Below are positions 1-10,949 of a DNA stretch of 64,000 nucleotides, in pieces. Position 1 is the first letter of the stretch, and the number at the start of each line of letters is the position of its first letter. The notes under the pieces were generated by a model. It was not told the origin of the DNA, ran no database searches, and saw only the letters and a program-made list of their open reading frames with translations. Source of the stretch: Lotus japonicus (Eukaryota > Streptophyta > Magnoliopsida > Fabales > Fabaceae). The translations under genes and the position numbers were made by a program. The stretch spans positions 32,183,158 to 32,247,157 of the forward strand of contig NC_080042.1 of assembly GCF_012489685.1 (NCBI RefSeq). The letters run 5' to 3'.

Positions 1-1493
1 TCATGAAACACTGCATTAGCAGCAATGTGAAGTGCACTTTGATTATCACAAAATAAAACAGGGGTTTTCTCACATGGAATCTGCAAATCATGTAAAAGAA
101 ACAATAACCATTGAAGCTCACATGTAGCATAAGCAAGAGCTCGATACTCAGCTTCACTAGAAGATCGTGATACTGTAGGTTGTTTCTTTGCCTTCCATGA
201 AATTAAGGATCTACCAAGATAAAAGCAATAGCCAGAGATGGACTTTCTTGTATCTGAACACCCTGCCCAATCAGCATCTGAATAACCTTGTAATGAGATA
301 GAAGTATCTCTAGGAAAGAAAAGCCCAATACCTGGTGAATTCTTAAGATACCTAAGAACCCTAGCAGCAGCCTGAAAATGAGAATCCATGGGATTGCTCA
401 TGAATTGACTCAACTGTTGAGTTGCAAAGGATATGTCAGGCCTAGTGGTAGTCAAGTAAAGCAACCGTCCAACCAAACATCTATAACTAGCAAGATCAGT
501 GCAAGGTTCTCCCTCATTCAAAGTAAGCTTCATAGAGGGATCAAGAGGAGTGGAAACTGGTTTGCTGCCCAATGTTCCTGAATCTCTCAGCAAATCAAGA
601 CAATACTTCCTTTGACAAAGATTAATACCAGTTGTTGAGTGTGCAACTTCTAAGCCAAGAAAATACTTCAAAACTCCCAAATCCTTAATTTCAAAAGCCT
701 GCTGTAGAGAATCTTTAACTTGCTGAAATTCAAGTAATGAATTCCCAAACAAAATTACATCATCTACATACACTAATAATCCTGTGAATGCACCATCTTG
801 AGTCTTAGTGAATAAAGAATGATCAGATGCAGTTTGGTGATAACCAAGGGCAATAAGATGAGCAGATAATCTCTCATACCATTTTCTACTAGCCTGTTTA
901 AGGCCATAAAGTGATTTCAACAGCTTGCAGACTTGATTTGGTTTAGTTGTAGGAACACCTGAGGGAATACTCATATAAACATCCTCATCTAACATCCCAT
1001 GTAAGAAGGCATTATCAACATCAAGTTGATGTAAATGCCAGTTTCTAGCAGCTGCCAGAGCTAGAACAACCCTCACTGTTGTGAGTTTAGCAACAGGTGA
1101 AAATGTGTTAAAATAGTCAAGACCTTCAATCTGATTGTAGCCTTTAGCTACTAATCTGGCTTTATATCTTGCCAATGAACCATCTGCATGTCTTTTGATT
1201 CTATAGACCCATTTACTTCCTATAGGTTTCACATCTGCAGACTGATCCACAATCTGCCAAGTTCCATTTCTTTCTAATGCTGTAATCTCAGCTTTCATAG
1301 CTTCTTGCCAGTGAGCATGCTTAGTTGCTTCAGCATATGAATTTGGTTCTTGGTCAGTAGAGAGATTCATAACATAAGTTTTATGATGAGAGGAAAGCTT
1401 GTCAGGATTACAATACTTAACAATGCTATGTGCTACACTACTGTGATCATTTGTTGGAAGAGAACCACAATAGAAATAAGTGATTTTCATCAT
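1..1493 (-). CDS. copia reverse transcriptase-RNase H, partial, open to the window edge
   Basis: My reading of this minus-strand frame found no stop from about 1493 to position 1. In order it shows the RT entry region (HWQEAMKAEI, then a KWVYRIKRHADG segment near 1210-1190), LDVDNAFLHG, the SLYGLKQA segment, and the catalytic YVDD at 759-770. RNase H follows, with the GYSDADWAG motif near 285-260, SRSSSEAEYRA near 175-140 and DNQSALH at the edge. These are Ty1/copia hallmarks and all visible catalytic acids are present. Two ATGs at 1493-1488 could start this frame, but normally it would be part of a single gag-pol. The last RNase H residues are outside the window. Confidence 0.92.
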   Translation of the reverse strand, partial: MMKITYFYCGSLPTNDHSSVAHSIVKYCNPDKLSSHHKTYVMNLSTDQEPNSYAEATKHAHWQEAMKAEITALERNGTWQIVDQSADVKPIGSKWVYRIKRHADGSLARYKARLVAKGYNQIEGLDYFNTFSPVAKLTTVRVVLALAAARNWHLHQLDVDNAFLHGMLDEDVYMSIPSGVPTTKPNQVCKLLKSLYGLKQASRKWYERLSAHLIALGYHQTASDHSLFTKTQDGAFTGLLVYVDDVILFGNSLLEFQQVKDSLQQAFEIKDLGVLKYFLGLEVAHSTTGINLCQRKYCLDLLRDSGTLGSKPVSTPLDPSMKLTLNEGEPCTDLASYRCLVGRLLYLTTTRPDISFATQQLSQFMSNPMDSHFQAAARVLRYLKNSPGIGLFFPRDTSISLQGYSDADWAGCSDTRKSISGYCFYLGRSLISWKAKKQPTVSRSSSEAEYRALAYATCELQWLLFLLHDLQIPCEKTPVLFCDNQSALHIAANAVFH

Positions 1494-3087
1494 CTTGGAG
1501 GCTACCCAAACTAATCCTCCTCTTGGTTTGTACATCCTGTACAAAACAATGAAAAGCACCAAAAATAACGTCAAAGTTATTTCTCTTAGCCAACTTGTGC
1601 ACTGAAATCAGGTTGTAATCAAATGCAGGCACATATAGAACATGTGTGAGCAAAATGCAATTAGTTATCCTAACAGTACCAACATAAGAAGTATGAATTA
1701 CAGTGCCATTAGGTAACTTCACACCAATAGGGTTAGTGACTTTTCTAAGTGTTTCAAAAATTAACTTATTGAAACAAATGTGGTCACTAGCCCCTGAGTC
1801 TATAATCCAGTCTCTACTGTTATATTGTTTAGAACATGACAAGATTCTAGAGCATGACAAGACTCTGGACAAAACTCTAGAACAAGAAAGGACTAAGGAG
1901 TTACCATGTCCTGAAGTGTGTCCTGATGCTTTCACCACATGGTTCACACTAGCATTTCCCCCTTCTGACTCTATCTTTGATGCAGTGCTTACATGTTGGA
2001 TCATAGCAATAATTCTTTTGTATTGATCTGCTGTGAACAACTCTTCATTCTCCTTCTGTGAATGTGTGTCCTCCTCTTCTTCATATTCTTCAACATTTGC
2101 ATTATTAGCGTGACTGGTTGTGTGAGATGGACCACTTGATCCTCCATATCTTGGAGCTGAAGCAGTTGGAAAACCATGAATTCTGTAACAATTATCAACA
2201 GTGTGACCCACTTTCTTACAATAAGTGCAATATTTTTCCTTTGGTCTATAATTTCCTGGTGATCTACCCCTCCCATAACCTTTATCAAATGATTTCTTTC
2301 CTTCTGCAGCATTAACAATAGCCTGACTATCATCAATTTCCTCTGCTCCATTCTGTCTCTCATGTTGCATAGCAAGTGAAACTACTTTAGCTAACTGTGG
2401 AAGAGGGTGACTCATCAAAATCTGTGACTTCACTACACCAAAATTTTCATTCAATCCAAGTAAAAACTTGATAACATTGTCCTGATCTTTATACAGTTTC
2501 ACATTCCTAATTGCATCACACCTACAAGGTACAGTGCAAGTGCATTGAGGAATTGGCCTATAATGCTCTAATTCCTCCCACAAAGACTTCAAAGCTGTAT
2601 AATATTCATCAACAGACATAGAATTTTTTTTCATCGAACTAATCTCATTGTGAATTTCAGAAATTCGAACTAGGTCTCCTTGAGAAAATCGATCCCTAAG
2701 ATATCTCCATGCATCACAAGCATTTTCAACAAAAACAATACTGCTAGCAATAGAAGGTGTTACCGAATTGAGTATCCAAGAATGAATTAAGTTGTTGCAA
2801 CGATCCCAAGCATCGAACATTGCATCTGTAGGATTTGGCACCGGAATTTCTCCATTGAGAAAACGAAATTTGTTCTTCGCTACCAACGCGCGCTTCATTG
2901 CTCGCACCCAACCATTGTAATTTCGACCATTCAGTGGCGGATTCACCATGAATGCAGATGGATTCTCGCTCGCATGTATATAATACGGCGATGCTGTACT
3001 CTGACTCGGATCCTGTACCACATGAACTTGCGGTCCTCCATTGTTGTTTGGTCCTCCATTATTGTGCAGATTCCTGGTATTCACCAT
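1447..3087 (-). CDS. copia gag-protease polyprotein (546 aa)
   Basis: This frame starts about 40 bases inside the primer site. Residues about 45-240 form the plant copia Gag domain, with the typical LNGRNYNGWVRAMKRAL start and a WRYLRDRFSQGD region. A CCHC zinc knuckle (CTYCKKVGHTVDNC) lies near residue 285 and should bind the element RNA in the virus-like particle. The aspartic protease active site DSGASDH is near residue 427. The frame runs on through the LISVHKLAK protease tail and then stops within a few residues of where the pre-integrase zinc finger should begin. The following RT frame overlaps it in another register. Gag and protease look intact, but the protein cannot continue into pol without a frameshift. 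Confidence 0.93.
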   Translation of the reverse strand: MVNTRNLHNNGGPNNNGGPQVHVVQDPSQSTASPYYIHASENPSAFMVNPPLNGRNYNGWVRAMKRALVAKNKFRFLNGEIPVPNPTDAMFDAWDRCNNLIHSWILNSVTPSIASSIVFVENACDAWRYLRDRFSQGDLVRISEIHNEISSMKKNSMSVDEYYTALKSLWEELEHYRPIPQCTCTVPCRCDAIRNVKLYKDQDNVIKFLLGLNENFGVVKSQILMSHPLPQLAKVVSLAMQHERQNGAEEIDDSQAIVNAAEGKKSFDKGYGRGRSPGNYRPKEKYCTYCKKVGHTVDNCYRIHGFPTASAPRYGGSSGPSHTTSHANNANVEEYEEEEDTHSQKENEELFTADQYKRIIAMIQHVSTASKIESEGGNASVNHVVKASGHTSGHGNSLVLSCSRVLSRVLSCSRILSCSKQYNSRDWIIDSGASDHICFNKLIFETLRKVTNPIGVKLPNGTVIHTSYVGTVRITNCILLTHVLYVPAFDYNLISVHKLAKRNNFDVIFGAFHCFVQDVQTKRRISLGSLQDDENHLFLLWFSSNK

Positions 3088-3127
3088 GTTTGCGGAAGCT
3101 TGTGGTGATGGCAGAACCCTTGTTAGG

Positions 3128-3139
3128 GCTCTGATACCA
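3128..3139 (-). other. primer-binding site (initiator Met-tRNA)
   Basis: The minus strand reads TGGTATCAGAGC, the usual plant copia site complementary to the 3' end of initiator methionyl-tRNA. It lies between the LTR and the gag start codon. Confidence 0.9.
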
Positions 3140-3148
3140 TCAAAGAAT

Positions 3149-3347
3149 TGAACAACCAGAGGTTGAAGAAGAAGAAGCTCGAAGCTTCGATAGATTTCTC
3201 AATCTGATAGTTTGTTACAATTGAATCAAAATGCAAAACTAACATAACAAACTTACATTTATAGTAAAGTAACTAACTACTAGTTATTACAACAAGGTCC
3301 TCAGCTGTCTATAGAATTTATACACTGGTCCTTTTCTTCATTTAACA
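3149..3347 (-). repeat. 5' LTR of the copia element, about 199 bp
   Basis: On the minus strand the LTR starts TGTTAAATG and ends TTGTTCA, nine bases before the primer-binding site. It holds a TATA-like CTATAAATG about 90 bp in. The bounds rest on the TG...CA rule and on the position of the primer site, because the second LTR is not in the window. Confidence 0.7.
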
Positions 3348-4053
3348 GATATACAAATAACTATTCACAAAAAATACAAATAACTAGAGGTTCAATAAAA
3401 TATATTTTTAAAATAAAATAACGACTTTTTTTCAAAGCCTTTTTAAAAATTTTCTCACCAAACTTAATGCAAGTTTAGGCTCCAAACGCTCTATAGTTGT
3501 TTTTTAATTTGGATAGAAATTGAAATTAAATTTATACGTAAAATTAATTGACCTAACTAGTCCCCTCAGACCCATTGGGTACCCGCTAAAAATACTCACA
3601 ATTGGTAGGGTAAAAATCCGCTAAATGGGTATATAGTACCCAACCCGCCCCGGTGCACACACTTTATTAATTATTTTTATTATATATATACACACTTGAA
3701 AGTATATATATCAACAAACTTAATTAAAGTTATAAGTTTCTAACTTACTCTTTTAAAAATGAATGATTTTACTTATTAAATATTTGAATAAATTTTTTAT
3801 TTTTAATTAATGTTCTTTATTTTATAATAGTAGATATATTATTTTTTGTTGGAGAATGGAAATTGTATTTTCATTAACAAAATTGCAGGTAATGGGTACG
3901 AGTACGAGCATATAGGTACTCAGAGGGTACGGAGACGACATTGAAATTGCTACCCACGTGGGTATGAGGACGGGTACGAGTATTTTTTGAAAACGCGGGT
4001 ACGGGGATGGGTATAATAGTACGCTACCCAGACCTTACTCATTGCCATCACTA
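3348..4053. mobile_element. GGGTA-rich repeat, possibly a hAT-like non-autonomous relic
   Basis: No gene is present. From about 3560 the DNA is rich in GGGTACCCG-type words, and the same words recur in mostly opposite orientation between 3890 and 4040, around an AT-rich core. Read on the minus strand, the right end starts TAGTGATGGCAATGAG, which resembles the TAGGGRTGGCAA ends of plant hAT-type repeats. I could not find a matching left end or a target duplication. The first 200 bases are AT-rich flank with nothing recognisable. Confidence 0.35.
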
Positions 4054-4166
4054 TCCCCGAAGGATAGCCCAAGTGGTAAAAGTTGGGGACTGGAAGAGGG
4101 AAGTCCAAGGACCAACCCTTAGAGGTGTAATTTATCTTTCTGATATACCATGTACCAAAAAATGAC
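4054..4166 (+). mobile_element. tRNA-derived SINE, copy 1
   Basis: This copy starts CCCCGAAGGATAGCCC and has an A-box-like GATAGCCCAAGTGG and a diverged B-box-like region. It ends in a GATATACCATGTACCAAAAAA tail. It is the same family as the copies at 4243, 17377, 38765 and 39531, but it is the most altered near box B. No clear target duplication was seen. Confidence 0.65.
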
Positions 4167-4242
4167 TTAACTAGATTTTCATATTTTGATTCCTTTAAAT
4201 AGAATGAGGAAAATATTTAATTAGCTCATACTTAATGATCAA

Positions 4243-4353
4243 GTCCCCGAAGAATAACTCAAGTGGTAAGAGCTGAGAGACATATGAGTTGGGGGTAAGG
4301 TCCAGGGATCAATTTTTGAAGGGTGTAATTTATTTTTTCAAAGTACCAAAAAA
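4243..4353 (+). mobile_element. tRNA-derived SINE, copy 2
   Basis: It has the same layout as copy 1: an A-box-like AACTCAAGTGG, then GGTCCAGGGATCAATT as box B, a GTGTAATTTAT segment and an ACCAAAAAAA tail. An imperfect target duplication is visible, TTAATGATCA before and TTAATGAACA after. It sits just left of the Stowaway element. Confidence 0.72.
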
Positions 4354-4634
4354 ATATTTAATGAACATGCAATTTTGTACTCCCTCCTTTCCTGATCTTT
4401 TGTTGTTTTAACTTTTGGCCTAAATTCCAAAACTTTTGTTGTTTTACACACCCAATGCATTTTTTCTCAATTTATTCCATGTATACCCTCATTTAACACT
4501 ACATCTCTCACATACCACCTCTTATCTTCACCAATCAAAATCATAGCAAATTTCTTAACCAATAACTATTAGTCTCTCTCTTTACTTTATTTCAACATTA
4601 AATAAGGGTGTTTATGTCAACAAATATATCATGA

Positions 4635-4662
4635 CTAGTGTCATAACCCGTGCGTTGCACGG
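4635..4662 (-). terminator. Helitron 3' terminal hairpin and CTAG end
   Basis: The inverted repeat CCGTGC-GTT-GCACGG at 4648-4662 is followed on the minus strand by about 10 bases and then CTAG. This is the usual Helitron 3' signal for ending strand transfer. Confidence 0.88.
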
Positions 4663-4854
4663 AAATTTTATGTTGTAATATTTTAATAAATAAATAAGCT
4701 ATTCGTGTATAAGTCAACCATGTAAAGATATATGAAGAGAAAAATGAAATAAATAATTGAAATTGTGTTGTGTACATCAAACATTTCCAAAAACTTTCTT
4801 AAACACTACATATACAGTATTGTTCTATTGTTTGCCCGCCTCATCAAGTATACA

Positions 4855-6240
4855 AACATTTTCTTGAGCATACTCTAGAAAGAGCTACATATAACTGACC
4901 ATGAGTGAAGACGGGCATCGGAAGGAAAAGCCCAACTTGAGATAGTGTTTGTCCTTGCCTCTTACTTACGGTCATAGCAAAACATACTGTAATTGAAAAC
5001 TGTCTTCTTCTGAATTTAATTGGTTCTTAAAATGTGCACTTTGTCATTGACATTTGTTCCCGTCATAACAGTTGCACCAATAAAACGTTCACCAAGTCCA
5101 TCCACAATTAACCTGGTTCCATTGCATAAACCTGTTGCTTTATCTATATTTCTCAAAAGCATGATTGGAGTACCAACTACAAAAAGTTTGTGGTTAGGCA
5201 TTCTTGAACTTTTAGTGTCGTTAAAAAATTTTGTGGTAAACCACTCACCTTGGATTTCAAAATCCTCATCAGATCGCAAGACAGATTCGGAGCCTGGTGC
5301 AGCTATTATCCCAAGCATGTAAGTGTTTATCATTTCAACAGCTTCTAGTGTAGGGGCCAATATTGCTTTATCTTGAAAGAATGGAGGATCTTTCATTTTG
5401 TGCGAAAGGTCAGGATATGCATATCGAATTAATTCCATTAATGGGTTAGGAGTAATTGGGATGAGCAGATCTGGAGGGATTTGGACATCATACTCTCCTG
5501 CTCTTGAATCTGGATGATCGTCATTTTCAATTTTAAGAATCCAATATGCAAACTCTTTGATTTCTTTTGCTTCATTAGTCGTCTCAGCTGCGGTTAGCTG
5601 CATGTTCTTAGACAATTTCATAACTTTGCAATGCTTCCACAATGAGGAAGTGTTTATAGTAGCTTCCACGATTTCCAGTCTGCTTCTTCTAGTTATTACA
5701 GGTAGTATTTTTCTAAAATCACCTCCAAGTATTAATATTTTTTCTCCAAAATATTTATGGATGTTGTCTTCATTTTCCAACCTCATTAAATCTCAGAGTG
5801 TAATGTCTAGAGCTTCAAAACAATACTTTTTCAACATTAGAGCTTCATCTCATATAATAAGGCTTGTTTCAAGCAGAAGCTTTGCTTGTAGACTTCCATG
5901 CTTTATATATACATGTTAAGGTCTCTGTAGGATCTAATATAATGCAAAATTTAGAATGAGTTGTTCTGCCTCCAAGTCAGAGTAATGATGTTATGTCACT
6001 GGAAGCAGCATTAAGCCCAATTAGTCCTCTGGGTTTAAGTGACGCGGATAAAGTGTTCCAGATAAAAGTCTTTCCGGTTCCACCATGGACATATAAAAAG
6101 AAGAAGCCTCATGAGTTTGACAACATAGATGTGACGACCCTCTCATATATAGACTTTTGCTCAGGTGTATGCACACTAAGTAACTCTTCATATTGTACAT
6201 TTCATGCATCATTGTCATAGTTTAGTTCATCGTCAATAAA
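4855..6240 (-). pseudogene. Helitron PIF1-type helicase domain (broken)
   Basis: The minus strand encodes the C-terminal helicase of the Helitron protein, which would unwind DNA during rolling-circle transposition. Walker A reads HGGTGKT at 6087-6067. A Walker B-like DEALM segment lies near 5835 and is preceded by a stop where the family has a tryptophan. The stretch 5786-5016 is open for 256 residues and holds LILGGDFRKILPV, an ILAPT motif and PNHKLFVVGTPIMLLRN, then CNGTRLIV. The final motif region (GKDKHY..., PSSLMVSYM) near 4960-4880 has further stops. Several frame changes show it is dead. The segment order matches PIF1/Helitron helicases throughout. Confidence 0.88.
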
Positions 6241-6629
6241 TCTATTGTCAAATTGCAGGACTTGATCATATTCTAGAGTTGGCAAATATGAGTAATCATT
6301 TAATGACCTACCATTTCCTTGGAGAAACTTCTCAATTTCAATGATATATAAAATTTTCAAATCAACATCTGCGATTCGTAGTCCTGCGGTCGAGAAGAAA
6401 GATTAACTAATTATATTTACCTGTATCGAATATAAATAATGTCGTTCACACACTTTGCATAATTATATTGTGCAACGTGATTTTCTTAAGTTTTGAATTT
6501 CAATTAAATTAAATCCAAAAAAATAATTATATTGTCATAACAACATTTCAAATATTAATAATATAACTTGAAAACCTACATACTTGGATTATGAAATGTT
6601 TTTCTACTATGGTGTAGGATACCTTTTGA

Positions 6630-9350
6630 TAAAAGAAGCCAACATGCTTCTCAAACATCATTAGGTTTTGAGAGTGAATTCATCATTAACATTCTTACAA
6701 AGAGTTTTCTCATTTGTTCTCCGGAAGCTAAATCAGAGACTTCTTTAATTGCATCAATATATTCTTTGTCATATGTTAGCCACCTCAATTGGTCGCATGC
6801 TTTCTTAAAAGTATCATATGTTATTCCCTTCACTGTTTTGATACTTCTATATGATGTACAACGCTTTTGCATAGTTATTAGGATTCTCATGTAATATAAC
6901 TCTCTAATGCCTGGAGGGATATATTGTAGTCTGCCAATTTTAAAACCCCTCTTTCTTGGTTTTTATATTCCATCTTTTTTATGATAAACAAATTTACTGG
7001 GAAATTCAGCATATGTTAGATTTCGCTCGTCTCGGTATTTCTCATTAGCTGCAAACCAAGTCATAAACATTGTGGATTTTGTACCACTCTTTTTAAGAAC
7101 ATCTCAAATGTCTTCATCATCATTATAATATACCAAATATTCATTTGGGAGATGATTTTTTTTTTGCACCGACGACCATTGTTTGTGTATGGTAAAGCCA
7201 AATGTTCTCCAAGCTGCGTCACACGGAGAAAGATAACGACAATCATAATATTGATTTACCTCATCCAGTGGCTCTTTCGCTTGAGCATTGTTGTCCTTAT
7301 TTGAAATTTCAAGCATTGCTCGGTATGCGCTTTTGTAATAAATAACATGAGTTATTTTCATTTTTTCACGAAGTTATGTTTTTTCAAATTTGTATCAATT
7401 TAATATATTCGCAATGCATATTACAACTACAATAAATTAAATATCTGTTATCAATTTCAATGTTTTTTTCTTGATTACAATCCTGGTTTGACTTCTTCTG
7501 TACTGTGGGTAGCCTTATTCGTCAATAGTGATGGTGTTTTAAAATTTCTTTGGAAATAATTTAGTGCACCTACCATTCTCCATGCATTGTGATTTTTTGT
7601 TTGCACTACCACACGGTCCATGTATTATGAAGTTAGAAACTATAGCGTGCAACTTGAGATATAATACTGGATCAAGAAGCTTTGCAGATATGACTTTGCC
7701 AATGTCGTCCCCAATCATCAACTTATTCTCTCATTGCAACCAAATCAGTATGTGCACGTGAGGAAGTCCTCTTTTTTGAAATTCAATTGTATATATACCT
7801 AAAAAAACATATTAATGATTAAAAAAAATTCTCTAACAGTTTCACATTATCTTTAGCTTATTACAAATTACAATGATATTCTTCTTCTCAAAAGAAGACG
7901 AAAAGTAGAATAATTCAAAAGTGATAAATTGAAGAAGACACGTGGAACAGGATAACTAAGCGATAAATTAGATATCATAAGTGAGGCATAGTAATGCAGT
8001 GAGAATGTATTATGCACCTGCGTCCACTTTTCCAAATAGATTACTATTTTTTAAATCTTTCATCAGCTATTCACTTTCATCTTAAAAATGCGAACTAAAA
8101 TATATGGACGCTCATCTGGCCGAGATCCTCTTCACTCAACAAACAACTTGATTTCTGGCCAATTAGCGTTGCATGTCATAGTTATGAACAAATATGGGTA
8201 TCCAAATCTCTTGCAAATTGCCAGAGTGTCTTGACAATAATTGAACATATATCGCGTGCTTCCCATATATGAAGCTGGCAATATGATGTGCTTTCCAGTT
8301 GCTGCAGCTTCGGTGTCCCCCCTAGCGACCGCGTCATGTAATCTATAATAAACCTCATATCTGAACTTAGTTTGATTATATATCACCTAATTTAACCGTT
8401 GAGATTCTATCATGAAATATGCATCAACGATAAATTGTTGAAAGAGTCTTCCAGCGCGGACTACATTGTCATATTCAATGCGTCTATCCTGAATACGAAA
8501 AGCAACAAAGTATTTAGAGTCATCTTCTCCATATGGAAATAACAAAGGATACTGCAGGGGGATGTAAGAAACATGATTCTCGTACGACCTTGTGAATATA
8601 CATGTAATGTCCTTTACAACAACATCTCGTTCGCAATCTAAATTATTAAAGTCTCTCACAATCAAGACAGTCACTTCATCAGCTGTGGTTATGTTGTAGA
8701 GTCGTGCATCTTTATTTCTTCCTATGAATAATCTAAGACAAAATTAATTCTAAGACCCTCCTGTTGTAATGAAATCTCTAACTCTTCTGAAAGATTGAGC
8801 AAGTCCATTTTCAATATTAATCATTTTAGTAAGGTCGTCAATTAAAAATTTGTCTAAACGGTTGGTTTCCCTCCTGCAAATATTATATCATCAACATTAA
8901 CACCAAGAAATTGAATAATTTTGGATCTAATTTTTGTAGGGTACGAAACGTACCTAAAATGATGCAATATGTTTGATGTCTCGTTAAGTGTATCATAGAT
9001 ATACAACTGTGCAAACTTTGACACTTGTCCTTCTTTAGGCAATAAGCTCCAAATCTTGTGGTAATTTTGTCCACTCAAAATGAATTGCAGAGGTCCACCA
9101 CCATCATTTCATGGAGACTCAACTTGACCACCCATTGATGTAAAAGAAAATGCATGGTTGTATGTTCATATATTTTCTTTGAAGTGTTTAGACCTTGGAT
9201 CGACTCCAGTCATTAGATTAAATAATAAATCAGGTGGTCTTTGCAAGAAAGGTAGTTGCACTTTTCCATTTAAGCAGCATAATGAAATCTCCGAATTTGG
9301 AATATTTTTAGATTTCTCACTCCTTTCCTCATGCTACATCGTTGGCTCAC
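6630..9350 (-). pseudogene. Helitron Rep (HUH) and N-terminal region (broken)
   Basis: Reading down from 9350, an LCCLNGKVQLP segment and FAQLYIYDTLNE (near 9010) mark the Helitron N-terminus. FRRVRDFITTG follows near 8790-8750, and the Helitron_like_N region lies at 8674-8132, including LPASYMGSTRYM and YPYLFITMTCNANWPEI. The Rep catalytic HUH motif is visible as FQKRGLPHVHILIWL around 7785-7740, with the two histidines at 7763-7749. Next come FIIHGPCGSAN near 7625, the CRYLSPCDAAWRTFGF segment near 7240 and the CTSYRSIKTV / DKEYIDAI region at 6890-6651. These pieces are in different frames with stops between them, and some gaps could be old introns. I could not locate the catalytic tyrosine pair. 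Confidence 0.85.
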
Positions 9351-9369
9351 TAAAGTTCAACAGTACTAA

Positions 9370-10540
9370 CTAATAATGATATGTTGTAAATTAAAAATTA
9401 ATATTTATTTAATTCACAAAAGTTTATCTGCTCATCATATCCATTTTAAACTCAATCTAATATTAGTTATATTTTAAAATTTTAAAATGTAAAATTCATA
9501 TTCTCCCCCATCTATAACTTGATATATTTTCAACTAAGAATCCTTGATTGGCTAGAAAAATAATTAATGTGCTATTATTTCCTATTTTATTTTTAATTAC
9601 TATTTTCAAATTTCATATACATGAGTGGAGAGAAATTCAATATTAATGTTCCATGTGAAATTCAAATTTCTCATAAGGTGTTGAATTAAAAAAACTTTAT
9701 AATTTTAAAATTATTAGAACCTGGTAACTGATTTCGAATTTTTTCTTTCAATTTTTGATTTAAAAAGTATTAATGATTAATTTTATAAATAATTTCGAAT
9801 TTGAATAATTTTACATTAATTAATATGATCTTCCAAACCTGTCTAGTTGACTAATTTTGCATTAAGTATTATTAAATTGATTTTTTTTTGAAATAATGAG
9901 ATTGTTAATCAATTAAATTCAGACTAAAATTAACGTGTATAACCTTTCATATAATTATAACATATTAAAACATGCTATTTATAACTTATTAATAAGAAAA
10001 CGGCTATTTATCACCTATTAATTATTCAAATTCGAATTCAATTTAATGAGTTAATAATATTCTACTATATGTTTTTCAAAATTTTGGAGTGGTTGTAAAT
10101 AATACTTAGTTAAATTAATCCTTACTTTTTTTTTAGTTCAAAAAAAAATCCTTACTTTTTTAGTTTTTAAAAGTATTATTATGTTTGAAACATATAAGAG
10201 AATTATGCTCGAAGTGTTAAAAAAACTAAAAAAAAAAACTTTCTAGCTTTAGAATAAAAACTTTTATTTTGAGTTAATAATATTTTACATTTTTTTTTGG
10301 AAACTTTTGGACTACACAAAAATATTAATGTATTGAATACGATTATAAATAACTTTGAATGTCAATATTTATGGTGAATGATTTAGTAAATTTTTTATTT
10401 ATTGATTTATTAACTCATTAAATTCGACCAATGAAAATTAATCAATGTGGACCAATCAGAATATGCCATTTGGAAATTCAATAGCAACAACCAATAGAAT
10501 GAAAACATGTGGATATTAAGTAACAATGTGGCTCACTTTG
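9370..10540. other. AT-rich non-coding 5' part of the Helitron
   Basis: There is about 1.2 kb of very AT-rich sequence without reading frames between the Rep N-terminus and the Helitron 5' end. It has many A and T runs. It would hold the promoter, but I see no defined element. Confidence 0.6.
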
Positions 10541-10625
10541 GTGGATGAGCTTTATATATTATTAAGATTGCACTCTTAAACAATGTGCATAACCTTAAAC
10601 AACAAAAAATCAGGAACGGAGGGAG

Positions 10626-10949
10626 TATATGATAACATAAATATGGACTTGTTTGAAATGCCAGAGAATAGAGTCTTGGTTAAAGTGCTAAAGATTAATA
10701 TCAACAAACCCTTGATGGCTGGGGTTAAACAATGGGAGCTAGAAAGATGACATTTTTTGGGCTGAATTCAAGTCAAAAAGCTACCATAGTTTTGTTACTT
10801 ACTTGGTATTATTGAACATGGTGGTAAAGGTAACCCCCATGCAGAGGTGGACCATTCTCTTGACTCGTGAAATCTAGGTCTGTCACTAAGAGCTACTATT
10901 TCTGAAAGAAGCTTGAGCGTGGAGGTGGGGTGGAGCACGAAAGAACAAT
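10626..10949. other. unassigned intergenic DNA
   Basis: Single-copy-looking sequence between the Stowaway end and an LTR start. No long frame, repeat or motif was recognised. Confidence 0.5.

Larger units (their letters stand above)
1..3347 (-). mobile_element. Ty1/copia LTR retrotransposon, integrase-deleted, cut by window edge
   Basis: Reading on the minus strand from 3347 down, the order is LTR (3149-3347), primer-binding site (3128-3139), gag-protease frame (3087-1447) and RT/RNase H frame (about 1493 to beyond position 1). This is the order of Ty1/copia elements, but the whole integrase that should lie between protease and RT is missing. Both frames that remain have no internal stops, so the copy looks young. 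The 3' LTR lies outside the window, so LTR-LTR divergence and the target-site duplication cannot be read. Confidence 0.93.
4635..10567 (-). mobile_element. Helitron, formerly autonomous, decayed (5.9 kb)
   Basis: The 5' end on the minus strand is TCTTAATAATATATAAAGC starting at 10567, and the 3' end is CTAG at 4638-4635 preceded by a GC-rich hairpin. The flanking bases are A (5') and T (3'), as expected for Helitron insertion between A and T without target duplication. It carries Rep and PIF1-type helicase sequence on the minus strand, broken by stops and frameshifts, so it is no longer autonomous. It lies wholly inside a Stowaway MITE. Confidence 0.92.
4380..10625. mobile_element. Stowaway (Tc1/mariner-type) MITE, split by a Helitron
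   Basis: The left end CTCCCTCCTTTCCTGAT at 4380 pairs with the right end ATCAGGAACGGAGGGAG ending at 10625, and TA flanks both sides (4378-4379 and 10626-10627). The inverted repeat continues inward through a TTTTGTTGTTT block. Removing the Helitron (4635-10567) leaves 255 plus 58 bp, a 313-bp element of normal Stowaway size. It encodes nothing. Confidence 0.9.
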
